From the NCBI RefSeq assembly GCF_024347375.1, contig NZ_AP025471.1, positions 1,302,001 through 1,366,000 of the forward strand: DNA of 64,000 nt, in the 5' to 3' direction. The notes under the pieces were generated by a model. The model was not told the DNA's origin. It searched no databases and saw nothing but the letters and a program-made list of their open reading frames with translations. Source of the DNA: Vibrio coralliirubri (GTDB taxonomy: Bacteria > Pseudomonadota > Gammaproteobacteria > Enterobacterales > Vibrionaceae). The position numbers and the translations under genes were made by a program. Of the stretch, positions 8,121 through 17,364 are shown one piece after another (positions within the stretch are counted from its first letter, which is position 1; every line of letters starts with the position of its first letter).

Positions 8121-9311
8121 ATGCCAAAGTTAAAGCAAACGTTAGGGCACACCCAAGCCACTCAAAACCATACGCACAAAGCACCTACCATGTTGGGCAT
8201 CAAAAACTTGGTAAAGACTTATGAGAACGGTCATCGTGCAGTGAAAGATGTCTCGCTTGATATCGAAAAGGGTGAATTTCTTGTGTTGGTTGGCCCATCG
8301 GGCTGCGGCAAGTCTTCTATCCTGCGTTCAATAGCAGGGTTGGAAAGCATCTCTGGCGGAGAGATTCACTTGGGTGGCCGTCGTGTTGATAACGAAAAGC
8401 CAGCTCAACGAGATATCGCAATGGTCTTTCAAAATTACGCACTCTACCCTCACATGACGGTATACAAAAACCTCGCTTATGGTTTAAAGAACCGAGGTGT
8501 CAGCCAACACGTAATTGAAGAGAAGATTGAGAAAGTCGCCAAGACACTGAAAATCGAAGAGTACCTAGACCGCAAGCCAGCCAAGCTTTCGGGTGGTCAG
8601 CGCCAGCGGGTTGCCATGGGGCGAGCGATCGTACGCGACCCTCAACTGTTCTTGTTTGATGAGCCTTTGTCTAACCTAGATGCCTCATTGCGCGCTCACA
8701 TGAGATTAGAAATCAAAAAGCTGCAACGCGAGCTAGGCGTAACCAGTGTTTACGTGACTCATGACCAAGTCGAAGCCATGACACTGGCTGATAGAATTGT
8801 GGTTCTCAACAAAGGCCAAATTGAACAAGTCGGCACACCAAAAGAGGTCTACCACCAGCCTGCCAGCACCTTTGTAGCAAGCTTTATTGGCAGCCCCGCG
8901 ATGAACTTCTTAACTGCCACGCTCGATGATGGCTATCTTGAAATCGGCGATCAACAAATGTATCTGCCAGAGTATGCGCACGTTAAGGACGCGACTATCA
9001 CGCTTGGCATTCGCCCTGAACACTCTGAGGTTTGTTCCGAATTAAAGATGAACACCTTGCCTCTCGAACTGCGTATCAATGTGGTTGAGCCGTTGGGGCC
9101 GAATCAATTGGTTCATGGCCTGGTGAACGACCAACCCTTTATCGCCGTCACGCCAGAAACGACACTATGCCAAGTACTGCCACTCGGATTAAGCATTGAT
9201 AAATCCAACCTGCATATTTTTGACAGTCGTGGCAAGCGTATTCAGCCGAATAACTTTACTTCACAAGAGTCACGCGAAGAGGCGACAAGCATAACGACGG
9301 CTCTCGCTTAA
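8121..9311 (+). CDS. ugpC: sn-glycerol-3-phosphate ABC transporter ATP-binding protein UgpC
   Basis: ATPase of the MalK/UgpC type. Walker A GPSGCGKSS, Q-loop VFQNYALYPHM, signature LSGGQRQR, Walker B LFLFDEPLSNLD and switch VTHDQ are all present, followed by a C-terminal TOBE/OB regulatory domain. Start choice is uncertain. ATG 8121 has AGAGGA eight bases upstream and gives 396 aa; family members begin at the equivalent of ATG 8190 (MLGIKNLVKTY, 373 aa); the frame is open to GTG 8013. Residues before 8190 are low-complexity and His/Gln/Lys-rich, so this gene has either an unusual N-terminal tail or a long leader. Confidence 0.92.
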   Translation: MPKLKQTLGHTQATQNHTHKAPTMLGIKNLVKTYENGHRAVKDVSLDIEKGEFLVLVGPSGCGKSSILRSIAGLESISGGEIHLGGRRVDNEKPAQRDIAMVFQNYALYPHMTVYKNLAYGLKNRGVSQHVIEEKIEKVAKTLKIEEYLDRKPAKLSGGQRQRVAMGRAIVRDPQLFLFDEPLSNLDASLRAHMRLEIKKLQRELGVTSVYVTHDQVEAMTLADRIVVLNKGQIEQVGTPKEVYHQPASTFVASFIGSPAMNFLTATLDDGYLEIGDQQMYLPEYAHVKDATITLGIRPEHSEVCSELKMNTLPLELRINVVEPLGPNQLVHGLVNDQPFIAVTPETTLCQVLPLGLSIDKSNLHIFDSRGKRIQPNNFTSQESREEATSITTALA

Positions 9312-9367
9312 TCGAGTACACTGATATTTAATGCGTTTTTACGGTGCGTCTTTAAGAAGGATTAATT

Positions 9368-10087
9368 ATGTCGTCTATCATCGTAGGTCATCGGGGTGTA
9401 GCAGGTACTCACCCAGAAAATACCAAATCAAGCATTGAACAAGCCGCTAAACTCGGCTTGAAATGGATCGAAGTAGATATTCAGCCAACTCAGGATGATC
9501 AACTTGTGGTTTGTCACGACCACACCCTTGAGCGCTGCAGTGATGGCAAGGGTCGTGTCGACGAGCATACCCTTGCAGAACTGCGTCAGCTCGATTTTGG
9601 CAGTTGGAAGTCTGAGCAGTTCGCTGGTGAAAGAATATTGACGTTGGAAGAGTTGCTCGCGCTTGTTGAGCAGCATGATCTCAGCGTGAACTTAGAAATC
9701 AAAGTAGACAGTCGACATCAAGCGCCTCATGTCGTTGATTTGCTGCATACCGAGTTGATTCGTTCAAATCTAGACACCGACAGAGTGCTGCTTTCAAGTT
9801 TCAGTCATCAAGTCGTTTCTGAAATGGCTCGTCACCTGCCGAGATACCGCGTAGGTGTGATCACAGAGCAACTGACTCAAGCCGACTTGATGTTGATTGA
9901 CGAGGTTAAAGCGTTCAGCTGTCACATGAACTACGAGCATGTGAATCAGAGCGATCTTGATACACTCAGTGAAGCAAACATTCAAACTTGGTGCTACACA
10001 GTAAACGATCCGTCTCACTTCAAATTCATCTCAAAAGTAGATGCCGTATTCACTGATTTTCCAAATCAATTCACCCCTATAAATTGA
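9368..10087 (+). CDS. ugpQ: Glycerophosphodiester phosphodiesterase
   Basis: Cytosolic GDPD, 239 aa, cleaving imported glycerophosphodiesters to glycerol-3-phosphate and an alcohol. GDPD motifs are HRGVAGTHPENT at residues 8-19 (catalytic H and E), EVDIQPTQDDQLVVCHD (E, D and H), and LEIK. No signal peptide, unlike periplasmic GlpQ. ATG 9368 has AAGAAGGATTAATT before it. Last gene of ugpBAECQ, 56 bases after ugpC, so uptake and hydrolysis are coupled. Confidence 0.93.
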   Translation: MSSIIVGHRGVAGTHPENTKSSIEQAAKLGLKWIEVDIQPTQDDQLVVCHDHTLERCSDGKGRVDEHTLAELRQLDFGSWKSEQFAGERILTLEELLALVEQHDLSVNLEIKVDSRHQAPHVVDLLHTELIRSNLDTDRVLLSSFSHQVVSEMARHLPRYRVGVITEQLTQADLMLIDEVKAFSCHMNYEHVNQSDLDTLSEANIQTWCYTVNDPSHFKFISKVDAVFTDFPNQFTPIN

Positions 10088-10111
10088 CCAAACAAATACC
10101 GCAAAAATAAC

Positions 10112-10140
10112 CCCGAGAGACTTTAAAATTAACTCTCGGG
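10112..10140 (+). repeat. Hairpin after ugpQ
   Basis: CCCGAGAG (10112-10119) pairs with CTCTCGGG (10133-10140) around an A/T-rich loop. No T-tract follows, so it may stabilise the 3' end rather than terminate. Confidence 0.6.
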
Positions 10141-10166
10141 AAACCTTAAAATTAGGTAGCAAACAC

Positions 10167-10205
10167 AAGTGAGTAGGAGTACATTCCGCTACTCACTTGG
10201 TTTCA
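10167..10205 (+). terminator. Probable terminator of the ugp operon
   Basis: AAGTGAGTAG (10167-10176) and CTACTCACTT (10189-10198) form a 10-bp stem followed by GGTTTCATT. The T-tract is weak. Confidence 0.5.
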
Positions 10206-10247
10206 TTAGCTCGCTCTATACAGACAGCTTCATTGGTTACTTAATTT

Positions 10248-10985
10248 ATGGATCTCATTTTTAGTCCAACCTTCCCAATTTTGGGTGCAATCTTCATTTT
10301 CGCCGCTATTGTTCGTGGCTTCTCAGGTTTCGGTTTCACCTTAGTAGCATTGCCATTAAGTGCGTTATTCGTGCCTGTTATCGAACTGGTTCCCGTCTTC
10401 ATGTTGATCGATCTCCTAGGCAATGTTCAATTACTGCCTAAAGTTCGAAAGCATGTTAACTGGCGCTGGGTTTTAAAGGTATTTATCCCTTGTTTTGCCT
10501 TCACACCAGTCGGCTTACTTCTGCTTAAATCCGTTAGCCAAGACACGATCATCTTGATCATCAGTGCCTTCATTTTTGCGTCTGCACTTATGATCTACAA
10601 AGGCTTCCAGTACAAAAGCGAACCTAGATTTGCTCCCTATATTCTAGGCAGCCTTGCGGGTGTAATGAACGGCGCGGCTTCGATGTCAGGGCCTCCAATT
10701 GGCACTCATGCATTGGCAAGCCCAGTCGCTCCGCACATAGCCAGAGCTGGCTTGATAGCCTTCTTTGTATTGGCGGATTCTACTGCATTTGTTTCGGCAT
10801 CTATCGCTGGGTTAGTCGACCGCGATGTAGTTTGGCTGACTCTCGCGCTTCTACCAAGCAGCATGTTTGGCGGTTATGTGGGTTCTAAACTGTTCGAGAG
10901 ATTTGGTGGAGCGAAGTTCAAGCCAGTCACCATTGCATTGCTGATTGTGATTGCAATCTTCAGTGCTGGTCGAGTCTTACTGTAA
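10248..10985 (+). CDS. TSUP (TauE/SafE) family permease
   Basis: Membrane protein of 245 aa with about eight hydrophobic segments. The two internal half-repeats typical of the TauE/SafE family are visible: RGFSGFGFTLVALPLSALF near residue 22, and NGAASMSGPPIGTHAL near 143. Members export sulfite, sulfoacetate or other organic anions; this one has no neighbouring pathway gene that names the substrate. A related but distinct TSUP gene lies at 60134-60859. Confidence 0.85.
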   Translation: MDLIFSPTFPILGAIFIFAAIVRGFSGFGFTLVALPLSALFVPVIELVPVFMLIDLLGNVQLLPKVRKHVNWRWVLKVFIPCFAFTPVGLLLLKSVSQDTIILIISAFIFASALMIYKGFQYKSEPRFAPYILGSLAGVMNGAASMSGPPIGTHALASPVAPHIARAGLIAFFVLADSTAFVSASIAGLVDRDVVWLTLALLPSSMFGGYVGSKLFERFGGAKFKPVTIALLIVIAIFSAGRVLL

Positions 10986-11090
10986 CTGGCTTTAGCGGTT
11001 AATTTTGGAAGTTGATTTCAGAAGTTGGTTTCGCGAATTGATTGCGCTAATTGACTGCGGAAAGTGATTAAGAAAAGTGGGTACCAATGA

Positions 11091-11864
11091 CTACCATTCG
11101 ATATGGATAGGGGTACCCATTTTTACAAGTAGGAGAAACTCATCCATATCTTGATTGGTTAATGCGATACAGCCATCCGTCCAATCAAAGCTTTGGATAA
11201 AGCTCGGCGAACGACGCTCACCATTTTTGATGCCATGGATTTTGATGTTTCCTCCGGGGTCTACGTCATTTTGCTCTGCCCATTGCATATCAGAAGGTTG
11301 CGGATAGTTAATATGTACTGAGCGATAAAAGTCCGACTCTTCCATCACATAATCGAGCTGGTACTCCCCTTCAGGCGTTCGGTTGTCCCCTTCAAAGCGT
11401 TTATGCCCTTTCGGTTGTTTGCCTAGCGCAATACGAAACTCCTGAATCACCTCTTCACCTTTTAGCAGATACATCCTACGTTTCGATTTATCGACTTTAA
11501 CTAAAGTAACCACTTGCGCCAGCGAATCTATCTCAGAAGCGCTACCTGGTAGGTTGTAAAACTGTCGTGAGGAACTTTGAGGTGGACGTTTCGATGACCC
11601 TTGAGAAAGCTGAGCAACCTTTTCATCAGAACGACTGTTAAGAACATCATCCACAATAATCACATGCTTGGAGTTTGAGCTGGTGGAAGAGGTTGAATTA
11701 GATGAAGACGTTGAGACACGTTGAGAATGAGCAGGTGCAGACTCGAATACGATGGTTTCGATAGCGGTCGCATCAGAGACTATTTTCTCGACCACGACTT
11801 GCTCAGCATTCGCGTTCGAAGCCACAAACAGTAAACACAATGATAATGGCAAAAACAGACGCAC
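11091..11864 (-). CDS. L,D-transpeptidase (YkuD domain)
   Basis: Secreted peptidoglycan-modifying enzyme, 257 aa. An N-terminal signal peptide (MRLFLPLSLCLLFVASNANA) is followed by a Ser-rich linker (about residues 45-105) and the YkuD domain, beginning VTLVKVDKSKRRMYLLKG. The catalytic signature is present: H in IKIHGIKNG and the nucleophilic C in DWTDGCIALT. Relatives form 3-3 cross-links or attach lipoprotein. Its ATG lies only two bases beyond the stop of the upstream GNAT gene, so they share a transcript. Confidence 0.88.
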   Translation of the reverse strand: MRLFLPLSLCLLFVASNANAEQVVVEKIVSDATAIETIVFESAPAHSQRVSTSSSNSTSSTSSNSKHVIIVDDVLNSRSDEKVAQLSQGSSKRPPQSSSRQFYNLPGSASEIDSLAQVVTLVKVDKSKRRMYLLKGEEVIQEFRIALGKQPKGHKRFEGDNRTPEGEYQLDYVMEESDFYRSVHINYPQPSDMQWAEQNDVDPGGNIKIHGIKNGERRSPSFIQSFDWTDGCIALTNQDMDEFLLLVKMGTPIHIEW

Positions 11865-11866
11865 CT

Positions 11867-12349
11867 TTAGATCTCCTCAAAACGCATGGACATGGTTCGT
11901 GACTGAGTTTCCATTCCTAACGACTCATAAAAACCCTGAGCTTGTTGATTAAACTCCATCACCTCTAACCTAAGTTCTATCGCCCCTCTCGCCTGCGCCC
12001 ATTGATTAAACGACTTCATTAACGCTCGACCAGCACCTTTGCTCTGAACCTGATCGTTCACCACAATCGTATTCACCCTTGCCACCTTGTGTGGCTGAAT
12101 AAAACTGACGCCTTTATTCTGCGTTACCTTACCCGCTAAAAAACCAACGACTTGCTTGTCATCGACTGCAACAAAGAAAGCGCCAAGTGGGTCAAGCATC
12201 AAGCCTAACCAATACTCTTCACTGTCGGCCAAACCTTGTGACGCTGGCGCAAATACCATAGGCGCACCAAGATGATGTTGACGGTTTATCTGCTCAGAGA
12301 GCGCTAAGATCGCGTTAATATCAGTTACCTTGGCCGTCCGGATTTGCAT
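11867..12349 (-). CDS. GNAT-family N-acetyltransferase
   Basis: 160 aa, one GNAT domain. The acetyl-CoA pyrophosphate loop is QSKGAGRALM (motif A, about residues 101-110), followed by the motif-B region GAIELRLEVMEFNQQAQGFYESLGM. The substrate is unknown. It lies immediately upstream of the L,D-transpeptidase gene with a two-base gap; a role in modifying a wall component is possible but not shown. Confidence 0.85.
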   Translation of the reverse strand: MQIRTAKVTDINAILALSEQINRQHHLGAPMVFAPASQGLADSEEYWLGLMLDPLGAFFVAVDDKQVVGFLAGKVTQNKGVSFIQPHKVARVNTIVVNDQVQSKGAGRALMKSFNQWAQARGAIELRLEVMEFNQQAQGFYESLGMETQSRTMSMRFEEI

Positions 12350-12568
12350 ATCATCACCTTGTTTGAATTCAATAACACCTTAGCAAAAATGGCTTAGTTG
12401 TGCACCGTTACACTGGTCAACTCAGACGCTCTGTGAAGGCTGATTATTAATATTAGGCACTATGTTTAGGGAAATTGTTCCGCAAATCTCAGGCACATTG
12501 CCAGCCGTTGAGTGCTACTATCTCTGCAGAATCAATATACTAACGACGACTAACGACTGGATACCCAT

Positions 12569-13549
12569 ATGATTAAGTTTGCTGTAATTGGAACCAATTG
12601 GATTACACAAAAGTTTGTTCAAGCTGCTCACGAATCTCAATCAATGCAACTTGCTGCGGTTTACTCTCGAAATCTAGACAGCGCGGCACAGTTCGCCCAA
12701 GAATTTGACGTTGAAACCACGTATGACTCACTCGACGCATTGGCCAATGACAACACTGTTGAAGCCGTGTACATCGCTTCACCGAACTCACTGCATTGCG
12801 AGCAATCTATCTTCATGATGGAACACGGCAAGCATGTCATCTGTGAAAAGCCTGTCGCATCGAATATTGAAGAAGCAACACGAATGTTTGAGGTCGCTAA
12901 GCAGAACGGTGTGGTGCTGTTTGAGGCGTATAAATCTCAATTCCTACCGAACTTTAAGCAAGTTCAACTTGGGTTAGAAAAGATTGGTAAGGTACATAAG
13001 GCACACATCAACTACTGCCAGTATTCATCACGCTACCAAAAGTACCTAAACGGCGAGAACCCAAATACCTTCAACCCAGCTTTTTCTAACGGCTCATTGG
13101 TCGATATTGGCTTTTACTGTGTTGCCGCGACAGTCGCGCTATTTGGCAAACCTGAAAATGCACAGGCTTCTGCAAAGCTACTTGATTCAGGTGTCGATGC
13201 TCATGGCTGTGCGATCTTCCAGTATCCTGAGTTTGACGTGACCCTTGCTCACTCCAAAGTCAGCGACTCTTATGCACCAAGCGAGATCCAAGGTGAATTA
13301 GGGGCGATCATCATCGATCACATCGCTGAATGTACTGACGTTAAGATCCGCTACCGCGATGGCACGGTAGAAAACCTTACTCAAGCACAAAGCGAAAACT
13401 CCATGAGTTACGAAGCGCAGGCCTTTGCTAGCTGCATTGCTGGCGACAACGCAACACAAGCGCAGGCCCAACTGCGCGCTTTAACGGTTGCTAAGTTAAT
13501 TACAGAGATGCGCCAACAAGTTGGTGTCGTTTATCCAGCGGATAAATAA
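12569..13549 (+). CDS. Gfo/Idh/MocA-family oxidoreductase
   Basis: NAD(P)-dependent oxidoreductase, 326 aa. N-terminal Rossmann domain (FAVIGTNWITQKFVQAA), the conserved EKP motif (VICEKPVASN, about residues 94-103) carrying the catalytic Lys, and the C-terminal alpha/beta domain (FSNGSLVDIGFYCV). Members oxidise or reduce sugars, inositols or related compounds; nothing nearby identifies the substrate. It is monocistronic, with ATG 12569 and a weak ribosome-binding site. Confidence 0.86.
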   Translation: MIKFAVIGTNWITQKFVQAAHESQSMQLAAVYSRNLDSAAQFAQEFDVETTYDSLDALANDNTVEAVYIASPNSLHCEQSIFMMEHGKHVICEKPVASNIEEATRMFEVAKQNGVVLFEAYKSQFLPNFKQVQLGLEKIGKVHKAHINYCQYSSRYQKYLNGENPNTFNPAFSNGSLVDIGFYCVAATVALFGKPENAQASAKLLDSGVDAHGCAIFQYPEFDVTLAHSKVSDSYAPSEIQGELGAIIIDHIAECTDVKIRYRDGTVENLTQAQSENSMSYEAQAFASCIAGDNATQAQAQLRALTVAKLITEMRQQVGVVYPADK

Positions 13550-13713
13550 CGTCACAGCGTAAGTTAACAAACTGATTTTTAAGACATACTGATTTATACA
13601 TAACTAAATTTAATCTTTACGACAAATAACTGGATTAGTTGATTGGGGTGCCATCTGTTTAAATCCGCGTTCGATATCTATCGTATTTATTTAATTTATT
13701 GAAGGTGTGTAAA

Positions 13714-13872
13714 GTGTTTTCAGTTGATGATCGCGTTGTAGCAACAAAAGGTGTTGAACTAGGTGAAATGGTAGTAACTGGCCTAAGTGCTGGTGGCGGC
13801 TACGTTCACGTTACAACGGTAGAAGGCGCAATGACGCTTACTTACCCAGCGCAAGATCTTAAAAAAGCATAG
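13714..13872 (+). CDS. Small conserved-looking protein, 52 aa
   Basis: A short frame starting GTG 13714, with AAGGTG upstream (13702-13707), encodes MFSVDDRVVATKGVELGEMV followed by a Gly-rich turn and a second beta-rich half ending PAQDLKKA. The pattern (charged beta hairpins, VTGLSAGGGYVHVTT) suggests a small beta-barrel like a KOW or SH3 domain. Codon use resembles the neighbours, and a strong terminator stands 52 bases after the stop, so it looks like a real monocistronic gene. Function unknown. Confidence 0.7.
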   Translation: MFSVDDRVVATKGVELGEMVVTGLSAGGGYVHVTTVEGAMTLTYPAQDLKKA

Positions 13873-13923
13873 TTTAACCACTCTGCCCTTTTAGTAGTCA
13901 CTCTACTAAAGGTAACAAAATTG

Positions 13924-13979
13924 AGGCTTTGGCTGACTTCACTCTTCTGCATTAGAGTGAGCAGCCAGAGCCTTTTTTA
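13924..13979 (+). terminator. Strong intrinsic terminator after the 52-aa gene
   Basis: A long stem (AGGCT.TGGCTG..TCACTCT against AGAGTGA..CAGCCA.AGCCT) is followed by a run of six T. The following 240 bases before grxB carry nothing else that I recognise. Confidence 0.85.
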
Positions 13980-14219
13980 TGCCCGTCATTTACCCACCAG
14001 CTTTCTCATTCGCTTACTCGTTACAATAAAACCGCAGTCAACTGACAATAGAATTAGGCAACGACTTTCTACATTCAGTACTTATTCCCATCGTTCTCTT
14101 GATATCCCCGAGCACTTAATCGCAGTGAATAGTTCTTGTTAACAAAGGCTTATTGTCTGCGAAAGTTTCTGGTACATTAGCATCATCTTATACTAAGAAA
14201 GACCCGAACGAGGGAAGCT

Positions 14220-14852
14220 ATGAAGCTTTACATTTACGACCACTGCCCTTTCTGTGCAAGAGTCTCCTACATTGCTCAATCACTAGGCTTGAACATTGAG
14301 CTTGTTTCTGTCGATTATGATGATGCCCAAACCCTTATCGATCTGATCGGTAAAAAAATGGTACCCGTCTTACAAAAAGACGACGGCTCTATCATGGCTG
14401 AGAGCCTAGATATCATCGCGTACTTCCTGGACTTGAAATCAAGCGATGAGCAGCGTGTGCCATCAGAGCAAGTGACGGCGTTCCAAACTCGCGCATTCCC
14501 TCTTACTCAACAGATTGGTCGCCCACGTTGGTGGAACCTCGACTTGGCTGAATATCGCTCTGCTGGAGCTAAAGAAGCTTGGCGTGCCAGTAAAGAGACT
14601 GAAGGTTTTAACTTTGAAGAACTGTTAGAAAAGACGCCTCAGTTCGTTCAACTGATTAACCCATTACTGAAAGATGCCGAGCTATTACTGGACCTAGAGA
14701 ATGGTGAGTCATCACTGCCTCTAATCGATCAAGCAGTGTATTTCTCGATGCTTCGCGGCTTTTGCGTAGAGGCAACAATTGAGTGGCCAAATGATTTGAA
14801 CCGCTGGATGGAAACAAAAAGCCAAGAACTTGGTATCAGTTTACTGCGCTAA
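14220..14852 (+). CDS. grxB: Glutaredoxin 2
   Basis: 210 aa (E. coli Grx2 215). N-terminal thioredoxin fold with the redox motif CPFC at residues 9-12 (MKLYIYDHCPFCARV; E. coli has CPYC), the cis-proline segment KKMVPVLQKDDG, AESLDIIAYF for glutathione binding, and a C-terminal helical GST-like domain. Reduces protein-glutathione mixed disulfides. ATG 14220 has GAGGGAAGCT upstream. Monocistronic. Confidence 0.92.
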   Translation: MKLYIYDHCPFCARVSYIAQSLGLNIELVSVDYDDAQTLIDLIGKKMVPVLQKDDGSIMAESLDIIAYFLDLKSSDEQRVPSEQVTAFQTRAFPLTQQIGRPRWWNLDLAEYRSAGAKEAWRASKETEGFNFEELLEKTPQFVQLINPLLKDAELLLDLENGESSLPLIDQAVYFSMLRGFCVEATIEWPNDLNRWMETKSQELGISLLR

Positions 14853-14909
14853 ACTAATTATTGCGTGAAGCGTTGACTGAGCTAAGTTTGCTTGCTGAAC
14901 TATGCTGAT

Positions 14910-14963
14910 TTACTGAACTATAGTTACTTATTGGACTATAACTACTTACTGGATTATGGCCAT
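14910..14963. repeat. Degenerate 18-bp tandem repeat downstream of grxB
   Basis: Three adjacent 18-bp units (14910-14927, 14928-14945, 14946-14963) share the pattern TTAYTGRAYTATRRYYAY. A further partial copy (TGCTGAACTATGCTGA) precedes them. Non-coding. Confidence 0.75.
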
Positions 14964-14995
14964 TTAACGCACAACGAACCACGCACTGTATAAAC

Positions 14996-15042
14996 AAAGC
15001 AGCCTCGATACTAATCTGCATCGAGGCTGCTTTAATTTTTTG
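14996..15042. terminator. Intrinsic terminator between grxB and the chemoreceptor gene
   Basis: AAAGCAGCCTCGAT (14996-15009) pairs perfectly with its complement at 15020-15033, followed by AATTTTTT. It can act in both directions for the two convergent genes. Confidence 0.85.
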
Positions 15043-15132
15043 AGCAATAAAAATAGAGTCCCACTATTTCAATAGAGGCTCGGCATGACAGCTGTAGCCT
15101 TTGCTTAAATTGCCAAACGACTCCGTACTTTC

Positions 15133-17097
15133 TCAGCTAACATTTTTCACTTTAAACTGACCAACAATTTTCTGTAGTTGTTCCGCTAAACTCACCAACT
15201 CTTGGCTTGATTCTACTGTTTGTTCAGCCCCGGCAACGCTCTCTTTGGTAATACGATTAACGTTCACCACATTTTGATTGATCTGCTCAACCGTCACACT
15301 TTGCTCTTCAGAGGCGCTCGCACTTTGTGTACTGATATCAGAGATATTGTTGATTGAACGAGTAATAACATCAAAAGCTTGCCCTGATTTCTCGGCATTT
15401 TCTACGCTCCTCTTGGCAATATCACTGCTTTTCTGCATGCTACTCACCACATCTTTCGTCCCGAGCTGCAAACGTTCAATTAAACCTTGAATCTCCGAGG
15501 TCGAATCTTGTGTTCGTTGAGCAAGGCTCCGCACTTCATCAGCCACCACAGCAAAACCTTTTCCTTGTTCTCCCGCTCTTGCAGCTTCAATAGCCGCATT
15601 CAATGCTAGCAAGTTAGTTTGAGCCGCAATGTCTAATATCACATCAAGAATACCGCCTATATTGGTAGCTTCACGGGAAAGATCTTCGAGGCGAGCCATT
15701 GTACTCTCGATCTCAGATTCTAGGGAGTTAATACTCGTGGTTGTCTCTTGTACTACTGTCAAACCTTGCATCGCTTCATCACTCGCTTCACTTGCAGATT
15801 GAGCGGTATCGACTGCATTTCTCGCAACTTCTTGAACAGAGATAGACATCTGGTTCATCGCAACAGCGACTTGATCTGTCATCAACATCTGTTCATTCGC
15901 ACCGTTGTTCGTACTCACCGTAATATTCGTTAATTGAGTCGATGAACTGCTCAATCGTTCACTTGCCACCATCATGTTACCAATGATGGTTTTCAAGCTT
16001 TCTGCCGTTGCTTTCAACGAGTTGGTTAACTCTCCAATTTCGTTCTTAGCACCTTTTTCAATATTGACCGTCAAATCACCTTTAGCTAATTGCTTAGCGA
16101 TGCCAATAACGTAATTGATCTGTGAAGTGATACTTCGAGAAATGAACGCACCAAAACCAAAACAGAAAACGACCGAAGAGACGCCACCAACTGCAAGTGC
16201 CATCAGTGCCAAATCAGAGGCTGAGTTTGCTGCCTCTTTTCTTTCGACCATAAGCACTTGCTCGACGTTAATAATTTCAGCAACTTTATTACGCAAGCCA
16301 TCCATGTATTGTTTACCCTGCTTTTGAGCAAGCTTTGTGTAAAGGTCGTCAATGGAGCTAAAGCGGTTGGATTCACGTACTAATGCAATCGCGGTTGATG
16401 CGTAATCATCAATCCAAGATTGAATGTCGCGCGATAATTGACTGTCTCCCATCGAAGCTAACTGCTTAGCTACCTTCGATTTCCCTTCGTGATAAGGCTC
16501 TAAAAAAGCTTCTTCGCGATTTAGCATAAAACCGCGCAAGCCCGTTTCCATATTCACCATGTTGTTGATAAGAGACTCGCCATTAAGATAGCGCCCTGTA
16601 GCAATTTCAGCTCGTAGGTTATCCATCTTCTCTTTACCAATACCACTCGCGATCAGTGCTTTGAGTTCATTCACGTATGCTTCCCCGTCATGAATGCTCT
16701 TACGTAAAACAATAACCTCTTGAGCATACACCTGCCATTCCTTAGCAGCTCGATTGACTTCATCAAATCGTTGCTGTTGAGCAGGGTTATCACTGGTTAG
16801 GTTCTTTACTATGGATAAGCTTTGCTCAAAGGCTTGTTTACCTGCATGGTAAGGTTCTAGATACTCTTCTTGGCCACCGATCGCATAACCTCGTAAACCC
16901 GTCTCTTGGTCGACCATCGAATTAACTAGGCGGTTCGATTGATCAATCACCTGGTAGGTATGCGTAACCATAGCATCGGTACTATTCAAAGTTTTAATTG
17001 AGTTCCACACCACAACACATAGTACGACTAAGATACTGATCGTAATGAAATTGCCAAAAAGTAACCTACTGCGAATAGTAAGCTCTGATATCTTCAT
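15133..17097 (-). CDS. Methyl-accepting chemotaxis protein with two CHASE3-like units
   Basis: Chemoreceptor of 654 aa. Order: TM1 (about 13-33); a periplasmic region with two homologous segments, [20 protein letters not shown] then [20 protein letters not shown], each with the CHASE3 signature ETGLRG; TM2 (about 293-317); HAMP linker ([21 protein letters not shown]); and a cytoplasmic coiled coil with the conserved hairpin tip [20 protein letters not shown]. No C-terminal CheR pentapeptide is present (it ends FKVKNVS). The ligand is unknown. Monocistronic. Confidence 0.92.
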   Translation of the reverse strand: MKISELTIRSRLLFGNFITISILVVLCVVVWNSIKTLNSTDAMVTHTYQVIDQSNRLVNSMVDQETGLRGYAIGGQEEYLEPYHAGKQAFEQSLSIVKNLTSDNPAQQQRFDEVNRAAKEWQVYAQEVIVLRKSIHDGEAYVNELKALIASGIGKEKMDNLRAEIATGRYLNGESLINNMVNMETGLRGFMLNREEAFLEPYHEGKSKVAKQLASMGDSQLSRDIQSWIDDYASTAIALVRESNRFSSIDDLYTKLAQKQGKQYMDGLRNKVAEIINVEQVLMVERKEAANSASDLALMALAVGGVSSVVFCFGFGAFISRSITSQINYVIGIAKQLAKGDLTVNIEKGAKNEIGELTNSLKATAESLKTIIGNMMVASERLSSSSTQLTNITVSTNNGANEQMLMTDQVAVAMNQMSISVQEVARNAVDTAQSASEASDEAMQGLTVVQETTTSINSLESEIESTMARLEDLSREATNIGGILDVILDIAAQTNLLALNAAIEAARAGEQGKGFAVVADEVRSLAQRTQDSTSEIQGLIERLQLGTKDVVSSMQKSSDIAKRSVENAEKSGQAFDVITRSINNISDISTQSASASEEQSVTVEQINQNVVNVNRITKESVAGAEQTVESSQELVSLAEQLQKIVGQFKVKNVS

Positions 17098-17307
17098 AAA
17101 CTGTTTTCCCTAACCTGTTGATGAACTGACACATGTATTTTTAATAATTATCGGTTATTTAGTTAACCGTTCCTTAAACAATAGGTATACATCCGACAAA
17201 CAGGCAAAGAATTAAGCGACATTTTTCATAAGCTTTGTAGGTAAAAACTCTAACGAGGAGAGAGGAATATAGGGTGCAGAAGTGTATGAATACGGGAAAG
17301 TTAACCT

Positions 17308-17333
17308 CGTTGCTCCTTATATCAGGAGCAACG
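17308..17333. repeat. Perfect 10-bp hairpin downstream of ppsR
   Basis: CGTTGCTCCT and AGGAGCAACG flank a six-base loop. No T-tract on either side, so 3'-end stabilisation is as likely as termination. Confidence 0.55.
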
Positions 17334-17364
17334 AAATCAAAACATAGGTTTGATCAACCACCCA

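Noticed and set aside
10986..11090. Quasi-repeated GAAGTTGATT / AATTGACTGCGG text between the TSUP and L,D-transpeptidase genes
   Set aside because: Too degenerate to define a repeat unit, and no hairpin with a T-tract was found.
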